Program-made: the position numbers and the translations under genes
Notes under the pieces: model-generated
What the model was told of the DNA's origin: nothing
What the model saw: only the letters and a program-made list of their open reading frames with translations
Database searches by the model: none
Shown here: positions 8,135-16,588 of the stretch, one piece after another
How the letters are laid out: each line of letters opens with the position of its first letter
Numbering within the stretch: position 1 is the first letter of the stretch
Source: Ilumatobacter sp.
GTDB lineage: Bacteria > Actinomycetota > Acidimicrobiia > Acidimicrobiales > Ilumatobacteraceae
NCBI GenBank assembly: GCA_018666235.1
Contig: JABJAB010000105.1
Location: 26,500-90,499 of the forward strand
Reading direction: 5' to 3'
Length of the DNA stretch: 64,000 bases

Positions 8135-10081
8135 TCAGACGGCGGCGCCGGCGCGTTCGCCCTCGATCACCGCGCTGTGCGCGCGCCGGGGTGCGACGCA
8201 GTCGCCGACGCGTTCGACGCTGACGCCTGCAGCGCGCAGGTCGTGGTAGAGCCACTCGACCGGGTTGCCATGGATGGCGAGCACGATCCAGTCGGGACGG
8301 CGCTCGACGTTCTGGCCGGTGGGATGGTGCAGCAGCGTCAGCGTGTTGCCCTCGAGACCCATTGGTACGAGGTCCGTGGTCTGCGCGATGCCCTTCTCGC
8401 CAGCACGAATCCACCAGTTTTCCATGTCGAGGGTGATGCCGAGGTCTTGGCCGACGACCATGCCCGGCGTGACGATTTCGACGTTGCAGCCGCGATCGGC
8501 GAGCACTTCTGCAGTCGAGGTGGCGTGGTGGAATCCAATTTCGTCGATCAGCACAACGTCGCCAAAGGGCTCAGCGGTTCCCTCGAGGACCTCGCGAACG
8601 TCGGCGACGTTGGTGGCATCTTCCGGGACCCAGTACGGCCGTGCCGGTTCGGCCCCGGTCGCAATGATGACGTGGTCGGGGCGGCGTTCCTCGACCAGGC
8701 CGGGCCAGACGCCGACGTCGTATTCGAACTCGACGCCGAGCCGTCGACACTCGGCGAGTTGGTTGCGCACCATGTCGCCGAACTCGGCGCGGTTGGGCAC
8801 CGAGGCTGCGATTCGAACCTGGCCGCCGGCCTCCGATCCCTTTTCGAACACGGTGACCGCGTGCCCGTTGCGGCGCGACGCGATAGCTGCCTGTAGTCCG
8901 GCGGGGCCGGCACCAACGACCATCACCGATTTCGGCTTGGGTGTGATCCGGATGGCACCGACCCCTTCCGCCTCACGTCCGGTGCGGGGGTTCTCGATGC
9001 AGCCCAGCCACCGATTCAGACCCATGCGACCGACACACTCCTGGTTGCACGACAGGCAGAGCCGGGTCTCATCGGTGGCGCCGGCGCGGGCTTTCGCCGC
9101 GAAGTCGGCGTCGGCAATCTGGCCGCGCACGATTCCGACCAGGTCGCAGTGGCCTTCGGCGAGTGCTCGCTCGGCCTGGAGCGGATCCTTGAATCTGCCG
9201 ACTCCGACCACGGGAAGGTCGACCGCCTTGCGGATCGCCGAGGGGATGAACATCGCGTAGCCCGGCGGGATGTGCATCGACGCTTCGATCATGAACAGGC
9301 TTGCCGTGGCCACACCGATCGACGTGTTGATGTAGTCGACCTGGCCGGTCTGCTCGACGAGTTCGGCGATGCGAACGGCGTCGTCGATCGTGGTGCCGCC
9401 GTCAATGAGCTCGTCCCCGCAGATTCGGACGCCGAGCGCAAGTCGATTGCCGATCACCTTGCGGACTGCTGCGACGATCTCAACCAGCAGGCGCGCCCGG
9501 TTCTCGAGCGAGCCGCCGTAGCCGTCTGTCCGTTTGTTGGTCGCCGGAGACAGAAACCCGCGGACGATGGAGCTGTGCGAGCACTGCAGTTCAATACCGT
9601 CGAAGCCGCCTTCGGCGCAGTGTTCAGCGACCAGCGCATACCCGGCGATGATTTCGTCGATCTCGGCGTGGGTGACGGCTTTCGGCACTTCGCGGAAAAG
9701 TGGATCGGCAACCGCGGAGGGAGCCCAGACCGGCAGTCGCGAGTACATCGATGACGCCTGCCCGCCGTTGTGGTTGATTTGCGCGAAGATCGGTGTGCGG
9801 TGCCGGTGGACGGCTTCGGTCATGGCCAGGTAGCCGGGAATGACGTCGCGGTGAAAGCCGTGGATCAGCTTCTCGTACGGCCAATCGGTCGGGTGAGTCG
9901 AGTGCTCTTCAGTGATGATCAGTCCGGTGCCGCCTGCGGCTCGGGCGGCGTAATAGGCGGCGTGCTGAGCGGTCGGGAGACCGTCACGCGCGTAGTTCGT
10001 GAGGTGGGCCGAGAAGACGATTCGATTCCGTGTTTCGACCGGACCGAGTTGCAACGGGGTCCACAGGTAGCGGCTGGACAT
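8135..10081 (-). CDS. OYE/FadH-like FMN-FeS-FAD oxidoreductase
   Basis: Three-part flavoprotein of 648 residues built like 2,4-dienoyl-CoA reductase and trimethylamine dehydrogenase. An FMN barrel occupies residues 1-335. Cysteines C342, C345, C349 and C361 have the CxxCx3Cx11C spacing for a 4Fe-4S cluster. A FAD/NAD(P) unit begins at VMVVGAGPAG (390-395). The residues that align with the catalytic Tyr and His of FadH (SHSSIVRGF near 170, NTSIGVATASLF near 255) are not Tyr or His, so dienoyl-CoA is an unlikely substrate. Mycofactocin-associated OYE proteins have this layout and may be the closest kin, which would suit the nearby etfA-fixC-fixX. Divergent from the PAS-GGDEF gene. Confidence 0.85.
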   Translation of the reverse strand: MSSRYLWTPLQLGPVETRNRIVFSAHLTNYARDGLPTAQHAAYYAARAAGGTGLIITEEHSTHPTDWPYEKLIHGFHRDVIPGYLAMTEAVHRHRTPIFAQINHNGGQASSMYSRLPVWAPSAVADPLFREVPKAVTHAEIDEIIAGYALVAEHCAEGGFDGIELQCSHSSIVRGFLSPATNKRTDGYGGSLENRARLLVEIVAAVRKVIGNRLALGVRICGDELIDGGTTIDDAVRIAELVEQTGQVDYINTSIGVATASLFMIEASMHIPPGYAMFIPSAIRKAVDLPVVGVGRFKDPLQAERALAEGHCDLVGIVRGQIADADFAAKARAGATDETRLCLSCNQECVGRMGLNRWLGCIENPRTGREAEGVGAIRITPKPKSVMVVGAGPAGLQAAIASRRNGHAVTVFEKGSEAGGQVRIAASVPNRAEFGDMVRNQLAECRRLGVEFEYDVGVWPGLVEERRPDHVIIATGAEPARPYWVPEDATNVADVREVLEGTAEPFGDVVLIDEIGFHHATSTAEVLADRGCNVEIVTPGMVVGQDLGITLDMENWWIRAGEKGIAQTTDLVPMGLEGNTLTLLHHPTGQNVERRPDWIVLAIHGNPVEWLYHDLRAAGVSVERVGDCVAPRRAHSAVIEGERAGAAV

Positions 10082-10090
10082 GTGCCGACG

Positions 10091-10096
10091 AAGCTA
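10091..10096 (-). promoter_or_regulatory. Possible -10 box of the OYE-like gene
   Basis: TAGCTT on the minus strand, 9 bases before the ATG at 10081. Confidence 0.4.
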
Positions 10097-10196
10097 TCTC
10101 TGCAAGTTGTTCCTGGTGAAACTGTGGTCGCAGACAGCATCGCGCCTGGTCGCGAGCCGAACTCGACTCAAGGTTGACCGCTGTCACGTCGATGCC

Positions 10197-11633
10197 ATGA
10201 CGATGGGCAATGGGATGAAACTGACTGGCGGCCAGACATTGGTCGCTGTGGAGAACACGGGAAAGCAGCAGTTCGAAGCCAACCCGTCGCTGCTGCTTGA
10301 CGTCATGCCTGTGGCGATGTTCGTCATCGATACAGCAGCGAACATCGTATTCGTGAACGAACGACTGCTGGGCATGATCGGTCGAGAACGATCGACCGTG
10401 CTTGGGCGTTCCGCAATGGAATTCATTGATGATCGGGATGTGGACTTTGCCATCGATCTGCTCGCCAATGGCCCTGATTTCGACGGGACGGTGATGGGGC
10501 CGAGTCGGATTCGCTACGTCGACAGCGCCGGCGTGAGTCACTTCACGCAGTTTTGGTCCTACGAGGCGCCCGCCGAACTCGGTGTCGCTGGGTATGTCGT
10601 GACGCTGACGCCCGAATCGGTTCGTGACGTCCTGGCGACAGCGGTGACGTCTGTTGCATCGGACGAACCGTTGGACCGGACTCTGGCGGCCATTGCGATG
10701 TGCGGCCGCGCGATGCCACTTGACGGCATCGGCTGCATTCTGCTTGTCGAGCCAGGGGCGCCAACCGACCAGGATCTGTTCCGCGTGATGGGGGAGTGGC
10801 CGATCGACGCTGATCTCGTCAATGCGCACGACACGCCATGGCGCCGCTGTCTCACCCGGAACGAAACACAGGATGTCCTTGACGCGACCTCGAGTGATGT
10901 CGACGCGCGTACCGGTGCAGAGATGGCGATGGCCCAGCTCCCCGCAGCGTGGGTGCGCCCGATCGTCGACGGGTCCGGCAATGTTGCTGCCGTCTTGATT
11001 GTGTGGCGGCGTATCTCCGTCGTGGTCAGTCCCAACCAGGAGCAGCACATCACCGAGGTGATTCGGTTGGCTCGCCTTGCGCTCGAGCAGGCCGATTGCC
11101 GCAGCGAGCTTGAGCTCGCTGCACGTCGTGACGCGCTGACCGGGGTGGGCAATCGGACGTCGCTGAACGACCGCATCGAGTCGGCGCGGACGCCCTCAAG
11201 CGTCTTGTTCATCGATCTCGACCGGTTCAAGGCGGTCAATGACACCTACGGCCACGCTGCCGGTGATGAGGTGCTGGCGCAGACCGCGCGCCGCATTGCC
11301 ACAGCAGTACGCGGTGGTGGCGATGTGTATCGAGCCGGTGGCGATGAGTTCATCGTCGTCTGCGACCACGGGTCAGAGTCCGACCAGGACCGCGAGCGAG
11401 GGCTGTTGGCCCTTGCGGAGCGAATTATCAAGCACCTGCGCGCGCCGTTCGACTGTCTGGATCATCGGGTCCGGATTGGTGCGACGATTGGTATCGCGAG
11501 CGGTCGACCTCATCCTGAGGTTGCGCGTTCACTGGAGGACACGATCCTCGTTGCCGACCGTGCGATGTACGCAGCGAAAGAACGTGCCCGAGGCACCATC
11601 CACCACGCGGACGTCGTGATACACGCCAACTGA
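10197..11633 (+). CDS. PAS-GGDEF diguanylate cyclase
   Basis: Makes cyclic di-GMP. A PAS domain lies at the N-terminus (LLLDVMPVAMFVIDTAANIVFVNERLLGMIG), then a GAF-like middle with VRPIVDGSGNVAAVLIVW, then a GGDEF domain starting RRDALTGVGNRTSL. The catalytic motif is intact (RAGGDEFIVV) and the metal and guanine contacts LFIDLDRFKAVNDTYGHAAGDEVL are present. The usual RxxD inhibitory site five residues before GGDEF is absent (RGGGDVYR in its place), so product inhibition through that site is unlikely. No transmembrane segment is seen, so it is cytoplasmic. The start is uncertain: ATG at 10197 is used, with in-frame ATGs at 10203 and 10215. About 478 residues. Confidence 0.88.
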   Translation: MTMGNGMKLTGGQTLVAVENTGKQQFEANPSLLLDVMPVAMFVIDTAANIVFVNERLLGMIGRERSTVLGRSAMEFIDDRDVDFAIDLLANGPDFDGTVMGPSRIRYVDSAGVSHFTQFWSYEAPAELGVAGYVVTLTPESVRDVLATAVTSVASDEPLDRTLAAIAMCGRAMPLDGIGCILLVEPGAPTDQDLFRVMGEWPIDADLVNAHDTPWRRCLTRNETQDVLDATSSDVDARTGAEMAMAQLPAAWVRPIVDGSGNVAAVLIVWRRISVVVSPNQEQHITEVIRLARLALEQADCRSELELAARRDALTGVGNRTSLNDRIESARTPSSVLFIDLDRFKAVNDTYGHAAGDEVLAQTARRIATAVRGGGDVYRAGGDEFIVVCDHGSESDQDRERGLLALAERIIKHLRAPFDCLDHRVRIGATIGIASGRPHPEVARSLEDTILVADRAMYAAKERARGTIHHADVVIHAN

Positions 11634-11724
11634 TGCCGATCGAGAGTGATGCCGAGTGAGGTCGTGTCGTGACGTGTCACGCGCTCTCCGCGCGTGTATC
11701 AACCACTCGTCGCGCGACGCATCG

Positions 11725-11730
11725 TAGATT
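11725..11730 (+). promoter_or_regulatory. -10 box of the SDR gene
   Basis: TAGATT ending 7 bases before the ATG at 11738. It decides the start against a frame that is open 23 codons further upstream. Confidence 0.6.
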
Positions 11731-11737
11731 GGCCCTT

Positions 11738-12598
11738 ATGACAGTCGTTGGGAATGTCATCGCGCCCGGCAATGTCGCGGTGATCACCGGTGGAGCCGGT
11801 GGCATCGGTCTCGCCGTCGCCGAGCAGTTGATTGAGCGCGGCATGCGCGTCGTGCTCGCGGACATCAACGCACCCAAATTGCATGCCACTGCAGGCCGAC
11901 TCACCGAGGCGGGCGCCGACATCGCCACGTTCGTGTGCGACACCGCCTCAGAAGGATCGGTCGCCGAACTCGCCGAGTACACGCTTGCCACCTACGGAGC
12001 AGCCCACCTCGTGTTCAACAATGCCGGCATCGCTGGAATGGGCGATGCCTGGAACGGCCCGATCGAACTCTGGCGCAAAGTGGTCGACATCAACCTCTTC
12101 GGAGTTGTCCACGGCATTCGTTCGTTCTTGCCGATCATGAACGAGCAGGGCCTCGGGCACATCGTGAGCACTGCATCGATGGCTGGTCTGGTCGCCATGC
12201 CGGGTGCCGCGCCGTACAACGCGACGAAACACGCGGTTGTTGCCATCAGCGAAGGGCTGCGCATCGAACTTGAGTCGACGGGGTCCCCGGTCGGTGTGAG
12301 CGTGCTATGTCCCGGCTTTGTCCAGACCGATCTCATGGATGCCGAACCCGACCACGTCGACTCGCCAATGGGCGAGCTGATGAACGAAGCCGTCGCATCC
12401 GGCATTGCTGAGGGGATGCCTGCGAACGACGTAGCAACCGAGGTCGTCGATGCGGTCGACACCAACCGCTTCTGGATTCTCACGCATGCCGACATGCGTG
12501 AACGACCGGTCGAGCGCATGCAGCGCGCCGCCACCCAAACGAACCCACCAATGCCATTTGACGAAGCGGATACCGCACCCGCTGACGGCCAGAACTGA
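11738..12598 (+). CDS. Short-chain dehydrogenase/reductase (SDR)
   Basis: NAD(P)-dependent oxidoreductase of 286 residues, classical SDR. The cofactor motif is TGGAGGIG (about residues 17-24). ADINAPKL after the second strand suggests NAD preference (Asp). NNAGI supports the fold, and the catalytic triad is the Ser in VSTASMAG plus YNATK (YxxxK). The C-terminal extension with ERPVERMQRA resembles actinobacterial SDRs of steroid or fatty-alcohol metabolism, but the substrate cannot be assigned. It starts upstream of a DNA methyltransferase by 22 bases on the same strand; the two are functionally unrelated on their face. Confidence 0.88.
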   Translation: MTVVGNVIAPGNVAVITGGAGGIGLAVAEQLIERGMRVVLADINAPKLHATAGRLTEAGADIATFVCDTASEGSVAELAEYTLATYGAAHLVFNNAGIAGMGDAWNGPIELWRKVVDINLFGVVHGIRSFLPIMNEQGLGHIVSTASMAGLVAMPGAAPYNATKHAVVAISEGLRIELESTGSPVGVSVLCPGFVQTDLMDAEPDHVDSPMGELMNEAVASGIAEGMPANDVATEVVDAVDTNRFWILTHADMRERPVERMQRAATQTNPPMPFDEADTAPADGQN

Positions 12599-12620
12599 AC
12601 GAGCGAGACAGAGACACATC

Positions 12621-13907
12621 ATGGGAACATCCACGTCATCGTTTGGCGTCAGCAAGCGCGAATCGCACGACTCGTCGGACTTCTACAGCCGGTTTGCTCC
12701 GCCGCAGATCAGCGACGACGACACCCTCGGCGCCCACGGCAAACTCGACGCGATCTATGTCGGCGACGCACGCAATATGACGAAGGTGCCCGACGGATCG
12801 GTGGCACTCGTCGTCACCTCGCCGCCGTACTTCGCAGGCAAAGAGTATGAGACCGCCCTGGGCGAAGGGCATGTACCGGCCGACTACATCGAGTACCTCA
12901 CCATGCTCCGCGACGTGCTCGGCGAATGTGTCCGCACGCTTGAACCTGGCGGGCGCATCGCAGTCAATGTGGCCAACCTCGGCCGCAAGCCGTATCGCAG
13001 CCTGGCTGCCGACGTCACCACCATTCTCCAGGATGATCTTCGACTGCTCTTGCGTGGCGAAGTGGTGTGGCAGAAGCAGCGTGGCGCCAGCGGTTCGTGT
13101 GCCTGGGGGTCGTACCAATCTCCGGCCAATCCGGTGCTGCGCGACACAACGGAACGAGTCATCATCGCCAGCAAGGGCCGCTTCGATCGCGTCGGTACCG
13201 GCAACCGCGATGGAAATGGCGTCGGCGGCGTGGCGACGGTGCCCGGCGACGAGTTCATGGAAGCCACACTCGACGTGTGGGAGATTCCCGCGGAGAGCGC
13301 GACACGAGTCGGCCACCCCGCACCGTTCCCGGTCGCGCTCGTCGAGCGCTGCCTGCATTTGTTCACCTACGAAGGTGACGTCGTGCTCGACCCGTTCATG
13401 GGCTCGGGGACAACGGCTGTCGCGGCGAAGAACACGGGTCGTCACTATGTCGGATACGACACCGATCCCGGCTACGTACAGCAGGCCAAAGAGCGGGTGA
13501 AGTCGATGGCGCCGCGGGAGCTGCCTGATCGGCGCACGCTGAAAGACATGGCGCGGACACTCCTCGACGAAGCGGGATACACCGATGTCGACGAAGCCGC
13601 CCGGGTGTCGCCTGGTGTCACGGTGAACTTCCGCGGCGTTGGCCCTGATGGCGTCACACGGATCTTCGAACTCGGTGGCGTCAACACGCCGGCTCGACCA
13701 GGACTCAGCAGGGTTGAAAACGTGTGGAAGTCGATCGCGAAGGCGGCGATCTGTCGCGAGGTTGCACCCGACGTCGATGTCGTAGTGCTCACCGTCGGCA
13801 CCATCCGCGGGGGGCCGTTGGCCGCTGTTTCTGGTGATAGCGGACCGATTACCGCGGTCATCGATGCGTCGCGCGAGGATGCGCTCGAGCGCATCCTCGC
13901 TCTCTGA
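12621..13907 (+). CDS. Solitary DNA methyltransferase (beta-class, N4-cytosine/N6-adenine type) with extra C-terminal domain
   Basis: S-adenosylmethionine-dependent DNA methyltransferase of 428 residues. The catalytic motif IV is SPPY at 67-70 and the AdoMet-binding motif I is DPFMGSGT at 257-264. Motif IV before motif I defines the beta class, and SPPY favours N4-cytosine but does not exclude N6-adenine. WEIP near 218 and HPAPFPVALVERCL are usual for the family. A further domain of about 125 residues follows (from about 300), with IFELGGVNTPARPG and VDVVVLTVG, not part of the methyltransferase fold. No restriction enzyme gene is adjacent, so it may be a regulatory (orphan) methylase. The ATG at 12621 has no clear ribosome site. 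Confidence 0.85.
   Translation: MGTSTSSFGVSKRESHDSSDFYSRFAPPQISDDDTLGAHGKLDAIYVGDARNMTKVPDGSVALVVTSPPYFAGKEYETALGEGHVPADYIEYLTMLRDVLGECVRTLEPGGRIAVNVANLGRKPYRSLAADVTTILQDDLRLLLRGEVVWQKQRGASGSCAWGSYQSPANPVLRDTTERVIIASKGRFDRVGTGNRDGNGVGGVATVPGDEFMEATLDVWEIPAESATRVGHPAPFPVALVERCLHLFTYEGDVVLDPFMGSGTTAVAAKNTGRHYVGYDTDPGYVQQAKERVKSMAPRELPDRRTLKDMARTLLDEAGYTDVDEAARVSPGVTVNFRGVGPDGVTRIFELGGVNTPARPGLSRVENVWKSIAKAAICREVAPDVDVVVLTVGTIRGGPLAAVSGDSGPITAVIDASREDALERILAL
13873..13900. repeat. 28-bp perfect palindrome in the 3' end of the methyltransferase gene
   Basis: The left arm GCGAGGATGCGCTC is followed at once by its exact reverse complement GAGCGCATCCTCGC. It lies within the last ten codons of the methyltransferase gene, just before the TGA. 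It could fold as a cruciform or RNA hairpin, acting as a terminator, or be a protein-binding site. No T-tract follows. Confidence 0.8.
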
Positions 13908-13958
13908 CTGCAGCGGTCCGCCGGCCTCGATGGTCGTCGGGTCGACGAAGGACAGGAG

Positions 13959-13964
13959 TAGTTT
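13959..13964 (+). promoter_or_regulatory. -10 box of the MFS gene at 13971
   Basis: TAGTTT ending 6 bases before the GTG start. Confidence 0.55.
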
Positions 13965-13970
13965 GCCGCA

Positions 13971-15170
13971 GTGACGTTGAGCGCTCGCGAGTTCACGGCG
14001 ACTGATCGCCGGGCGCTGCAGGCGGTGGCCGTGCAGTTCTTCGTCAACGGTGCGGTGTTCGCCTCCTTTGTGCCGCGGCTCCCAGAGATTCGTGACCGGC
14101 TCGACCTGAGTCTCGACGAGTTGGGCGCAGTCCTCACGGCGGGCGCAGCGCTCGGCCTGCTGGCAAGCATGTGGTCGCCGCGCATCATTGATGCCGTTGG
14201 AACGCGCAGAGCACTGATTGTGTTCGTCTTGGTGTTGCTGTGCGGTCTGCAGATCGTCGGGTTTGCCGATGTCTGGTGGATGCTCTTGTTGGGTTCGGCG
14301 GTGATGCTGGCCGCTGACGGCGTCGTCGATATCGCGATGAACCTTCAGGGGTCTTGGTTGAGTTCTCGTCGGCATGCGCCTGTGATGAATCGCCTGCACG
14401 GGCTCTGGAGCCTTGGCACGGTGGCCGGGGGGCTCGCCGCCGCGCAGGCCGCGGCATCAGGGGTCTCACTGCGGATGCACCTGATCGTTGTCGGCGCCGT
14501 GCTGCTCGGCGCGCTCGTCTTTGTCGGGTCGGGGCTATTGAAGATCGACGAAGGAGCAAACACCAAGTTCCACGATCTGCCACGACCGGCCCGCAGAACG
14601 CGGCAGCGGTGGATCACGCTGATACTGCTCGCTGCAGCCGGCGGGTTTGCCCTCACCGTTGAACTCGTCTCGACCGATTGGGCCGCATTCCGGTTGAGTG
14701 AGGACTTTGGGGCGTCGGCGGGCTTCGCTGGCCTCGGATTCGTCGCGTTCACGATCGGTATGACTGTCGGCCGACTCGGTGGAGACTCGGTGCTGATTCG
14801 CGTCGGGAGCGACCGGCTGCTGCGCGGCGCCATCGTCGTGTCCGGTCTCGGTCTTGCCGTTGCCGCGTTCGCACCGAATCAGTGGTTGGTGCTCGCTGGG
14901 TACGTGGTCGCCGGTGTCGGCATCTCGACCTTCTTCCCAAAGCTGTACGACGATGCTGCGAAGTTTCCAGGTCGACGTGGCGCAGCGCTCACCTGGTTGC
15001 GAGCGGGATCCGGAGTAACGGCGCTGGTCATCCCCGTGGCGGTCGGAGTGTTGGCCGAGTCGCGGCTCTCCGTTGGTGCAGCAACCGCAATTTTGACGCT
15101 GCCATGCACGATTGGCTTCTTGCTCGTGTCGCTGGGGTCGGAACGTTCTGCTTCTCAAGCGAAGGCGTGA
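13971..15170 (+). CDS. MFS transporter
   Basis: Membrane carrier of 399 residues with about 12 hydrophobic segments. The N-terminal segment FFVNGAVFASFVPRLPEIRDRLDLS and LLASMWSPRIIDAVGTRRAL carry the MFS loop 2-3 pattern. It resembles the FucP/YbjJ-like branch (NGxxFASxxxRLPEIRDxLxLS), which includes sugar and uncharacterised carriers. Substrate unknown. The start is GTG at 13971, supported by a TAGTTT box. It follows the methyltransferase by 63 bases and runs into a gap before the AAA ATPase. Confidence 0.85.
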   Translation: MTLSAREFTATDRRALQAVAVQFFVNGAVFASFVPRLPEIRDRLDLSLDELGAVLTAGAALGLLASMWSPRIIDAVGTRRALIVFVLVLLCGLQIVGFADVWWMLLLGSAVMLAADGVVDIAMNLQGSWLSSRRHAPVMNRLHGLWSLGTVAGGLAAAQAAASGVSLRMHLIVVGAVLLGALVFVGSGLLKIDEGANTKFHDLPRPARRTRQRWITLILLAAAGGFALTVELVSTDWAAFRLSEDFGASAGFAGLGFVAFTIGMTVGRLGGDSVLIRVGSDRLLRGAIVVSGLGLAVAAFAPNQWLVLAGYVVAGVGISTFFPKLYDDAAKFPGRRGAALTWLRAGSGVTALVIPVAVGVLAESRLSVGAATAILTLPCTIGFLLVSLGSERSASQAKA

Positions 15171-15258
15171 ACAGGTCGCGCGCAGACAGCGCCACTTCCA
15201 CGCGTGTGGGCGCGAAGGACGAGCCCGCATGACGCGATGCGTTGGGCCTGCGGATCGG

Positions 15259-15264
15259 TACGGT
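15259..15264 (+). promoter_or_regulatory. -10 box of the CbxX-type ATPase gene
   Basis: TACGGT ending 7 bases before ATG 15272; decides this start over an in-frame upstream codon at 15242. Confidence 0.6.
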
Positions 15265-15271
15265 CTGGCCA

Positions 15272-16234
15272 ATGGCACGGGGACCGCGCGGACTGACGCG
15301 TCGCATCAAGCAGGCCGGCGACGGTGTTGGCCGACTGATCAGTGAATCCGAGCGACGGCTGGGCGAGCGTGGTGTCGATCTGGGGCCCGGCCGCCAGAAG
15401 GCGCGCCGAAGTGTTGACGAGGTCCGAGCCGAACTCGACACGCTCGTCGGACTCGACTCCGTCAAGGAGCAGGTCTCGACACTGATCGCGTCACTGAGCA
15501 TTCAGCAGCAGCGTCGCAAGCACGGTCTGGCCGAAGTGGCAGCGAGCCAGCACCTCGTGTTCTACGGCAACCCCGGCACAGGAAAGACGACTGTCGCCCG
15601 TCTCGTGGCGGAGATCTACGGCGCGCTCGGCTATCTCGAGAAAGGCCACCTGGTCGAGGTCGATCGGGCCCAGCTCGTCGGTCAATACGTTGGGCACACC
15701 GCGTTCAAGACCAATCGAGCCATCAAGCGTGCGCTCGATGGCGTGTTGTTCATCGACGAGGCGTACGCGCTGTCGCCAGCCGGACCGAAGAGCCTCGATT
15801 TCGGTTCAGAGGCGATCGAAACGTTGATCAAGCGGATGGAAGACCATCGCGGTCGGCTCGTCGTCATCGTTGCCGGATACCCCGAATTGATGGGCCAGTT
15901 CCTCGCCTCGAACCCCGGGCTGCGCTCGCGCTTCTCCCGCGAAATCGCGTTCGACGACTACACCGACATCGAGCTTGTGGCGATCATGGACAAGACAGCC
16001 GCCGATGCCGAGTACGTGATCGCGCCCGAAGCACACGATGCACTGCTCGACATCTTCCGAGCAGCCCGTCATCAGAGTGGATTCGGTAACGCGCGGTACG
16101 CGCGAAACCTGTTCGAGCAGGCTGTCAATCGCCAGGCACTCCGCCTCGACGGGGCAGGGATGATCGACCTCAATCGAGATGAGCTCCTCACACTCACTCG
16201 CACCGACATCGACGAGGCTGCTCGCCTGGTCTGA
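15272..16234 (+). CDS. CbxX/CfqX-type AAA+ ATPase
   Basis: AAA+ ATPase of 320 residues of the CbxX/SpoVK/EccA branch. After about 45 basic residues comes an LVGLDSVKEQV linker helix. Walker A is GNPGTGKTT, Walker B is VLFIDEAYAL, with sensor-1 VVIVAGYPE and arginine finger SNPGLRSRFSREI. CbbX remodels inhibited Rubisco and EccA serves type VII secretion; no Rubisco or ESX gene is in view, so the client protein is unknown. It precedes a ferredoxin-P450 pair by 151 bases but has its own promoter, so co-function is only a possibility. Confidence 0.85.
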   Translation: MARGPRGLTRRIKQAGDGVGRLISESERRLGERGVDLGPGRQKARRSVDEVRAELDTLVGLDSVKEQVSTLIASLSIQQQRRKHGLAEVAASQHLVFYGNPGTGKTTVARLVAEIYGALGYLEKGHLVEVDRAQLVGQYVGHTAFKTNRAIKRALDGVLFIDEAYALSPAGPKSLDFGSEAIETLIKRMEDHRGRLVVIVAGYPELMGQFLASNPGLRSRFSREIAFDDYTDIELVAIMDKTAADAEYVIAPEAHDALLDIFRAARHQSGFGNARYARNLFEQAVNRQALRLDGAGMIDLNRDELLTLTRTDIDEAARLV

Positions 16235-16373
16235 TCCCGGTGGTGACGCCCCAGAGTTACTCATTGCCATCGCGAGATTCGGCCGCCTTCCCGTCCGATG
16301 GCAGAAGCAGCAGCATTGGAACACTGTTCGAGAAAGATGCCCAGGGGGCTGGTCACCGTCTGTTTCTGGGCTC

Positions 16374-16379
16374 TATGGT
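16374..16379 (+). promoter_or_regulatory. -10 box of the ferredoxin-P450 operon
   Basis: TATGGT ending 6 bases before ATG 16386. Confidence 0.55.
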
Positions 16380-16385
16380 CAGGAC

Positions 16386-16580
16386 ATGCGTGTTCATCTC
16401 GATGTTGAAAAGTGCCAGGGCCACAACCGTTGCTACGCGTTGGCACCCGAATTGTTCGATGTTGACGACTACGGCCAAGCCGTGCTGATCGGCGACGGTG
16501 ATGTGTCGGCCGACCTCGAGGCCAAGGCACGTCTCGCTGCGTCGAACTGCCCGGAATACGCGATCACGATCTCCGACTGA
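16386..16580 (+). CDS. 3Fe-4S ferredoxin, electron donor to the adjacent P450
   Basis: Small ferredoxin of 64 residues. Cysteines C10, C16 and C55 (CQGHNRC and NCPE) give the C-x5-C...CP pattern of actinobacterial 3Fe-4S ferredoxins, in which a fourth cysteine is missing. Its stop is 8 bases before the P450 start, so it almost certainly reduces that enzyme. No ferredoxin reductase lies nearby. Confidence 0.92.
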   Translation: MRVHLDVEKCQGHNRCYALAPELFDVDDYGQAVLIGDGDVSADLEAKARLAASNCPEYAITISD

Positions 16581-16588
16581 CCAGCTGG

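Noticed and set aside
12636..14399. Long open frame on the minus strand across the methyltransferase and MFS genes
   Set aside because: It is an antiparallel shadow of two real genes in GC-rich DNA; the composition is rich in His, Arg and Asp with no family motif, and no promoter or ribosome site is evident.
16265..16303. TGCCATCG/CGATGGCA inverted repeat after the CbxX-type gene
   Set aside because: Arms are only 8 bp with a loop of over 20 bases and no T-run; too weak to call a terminator.
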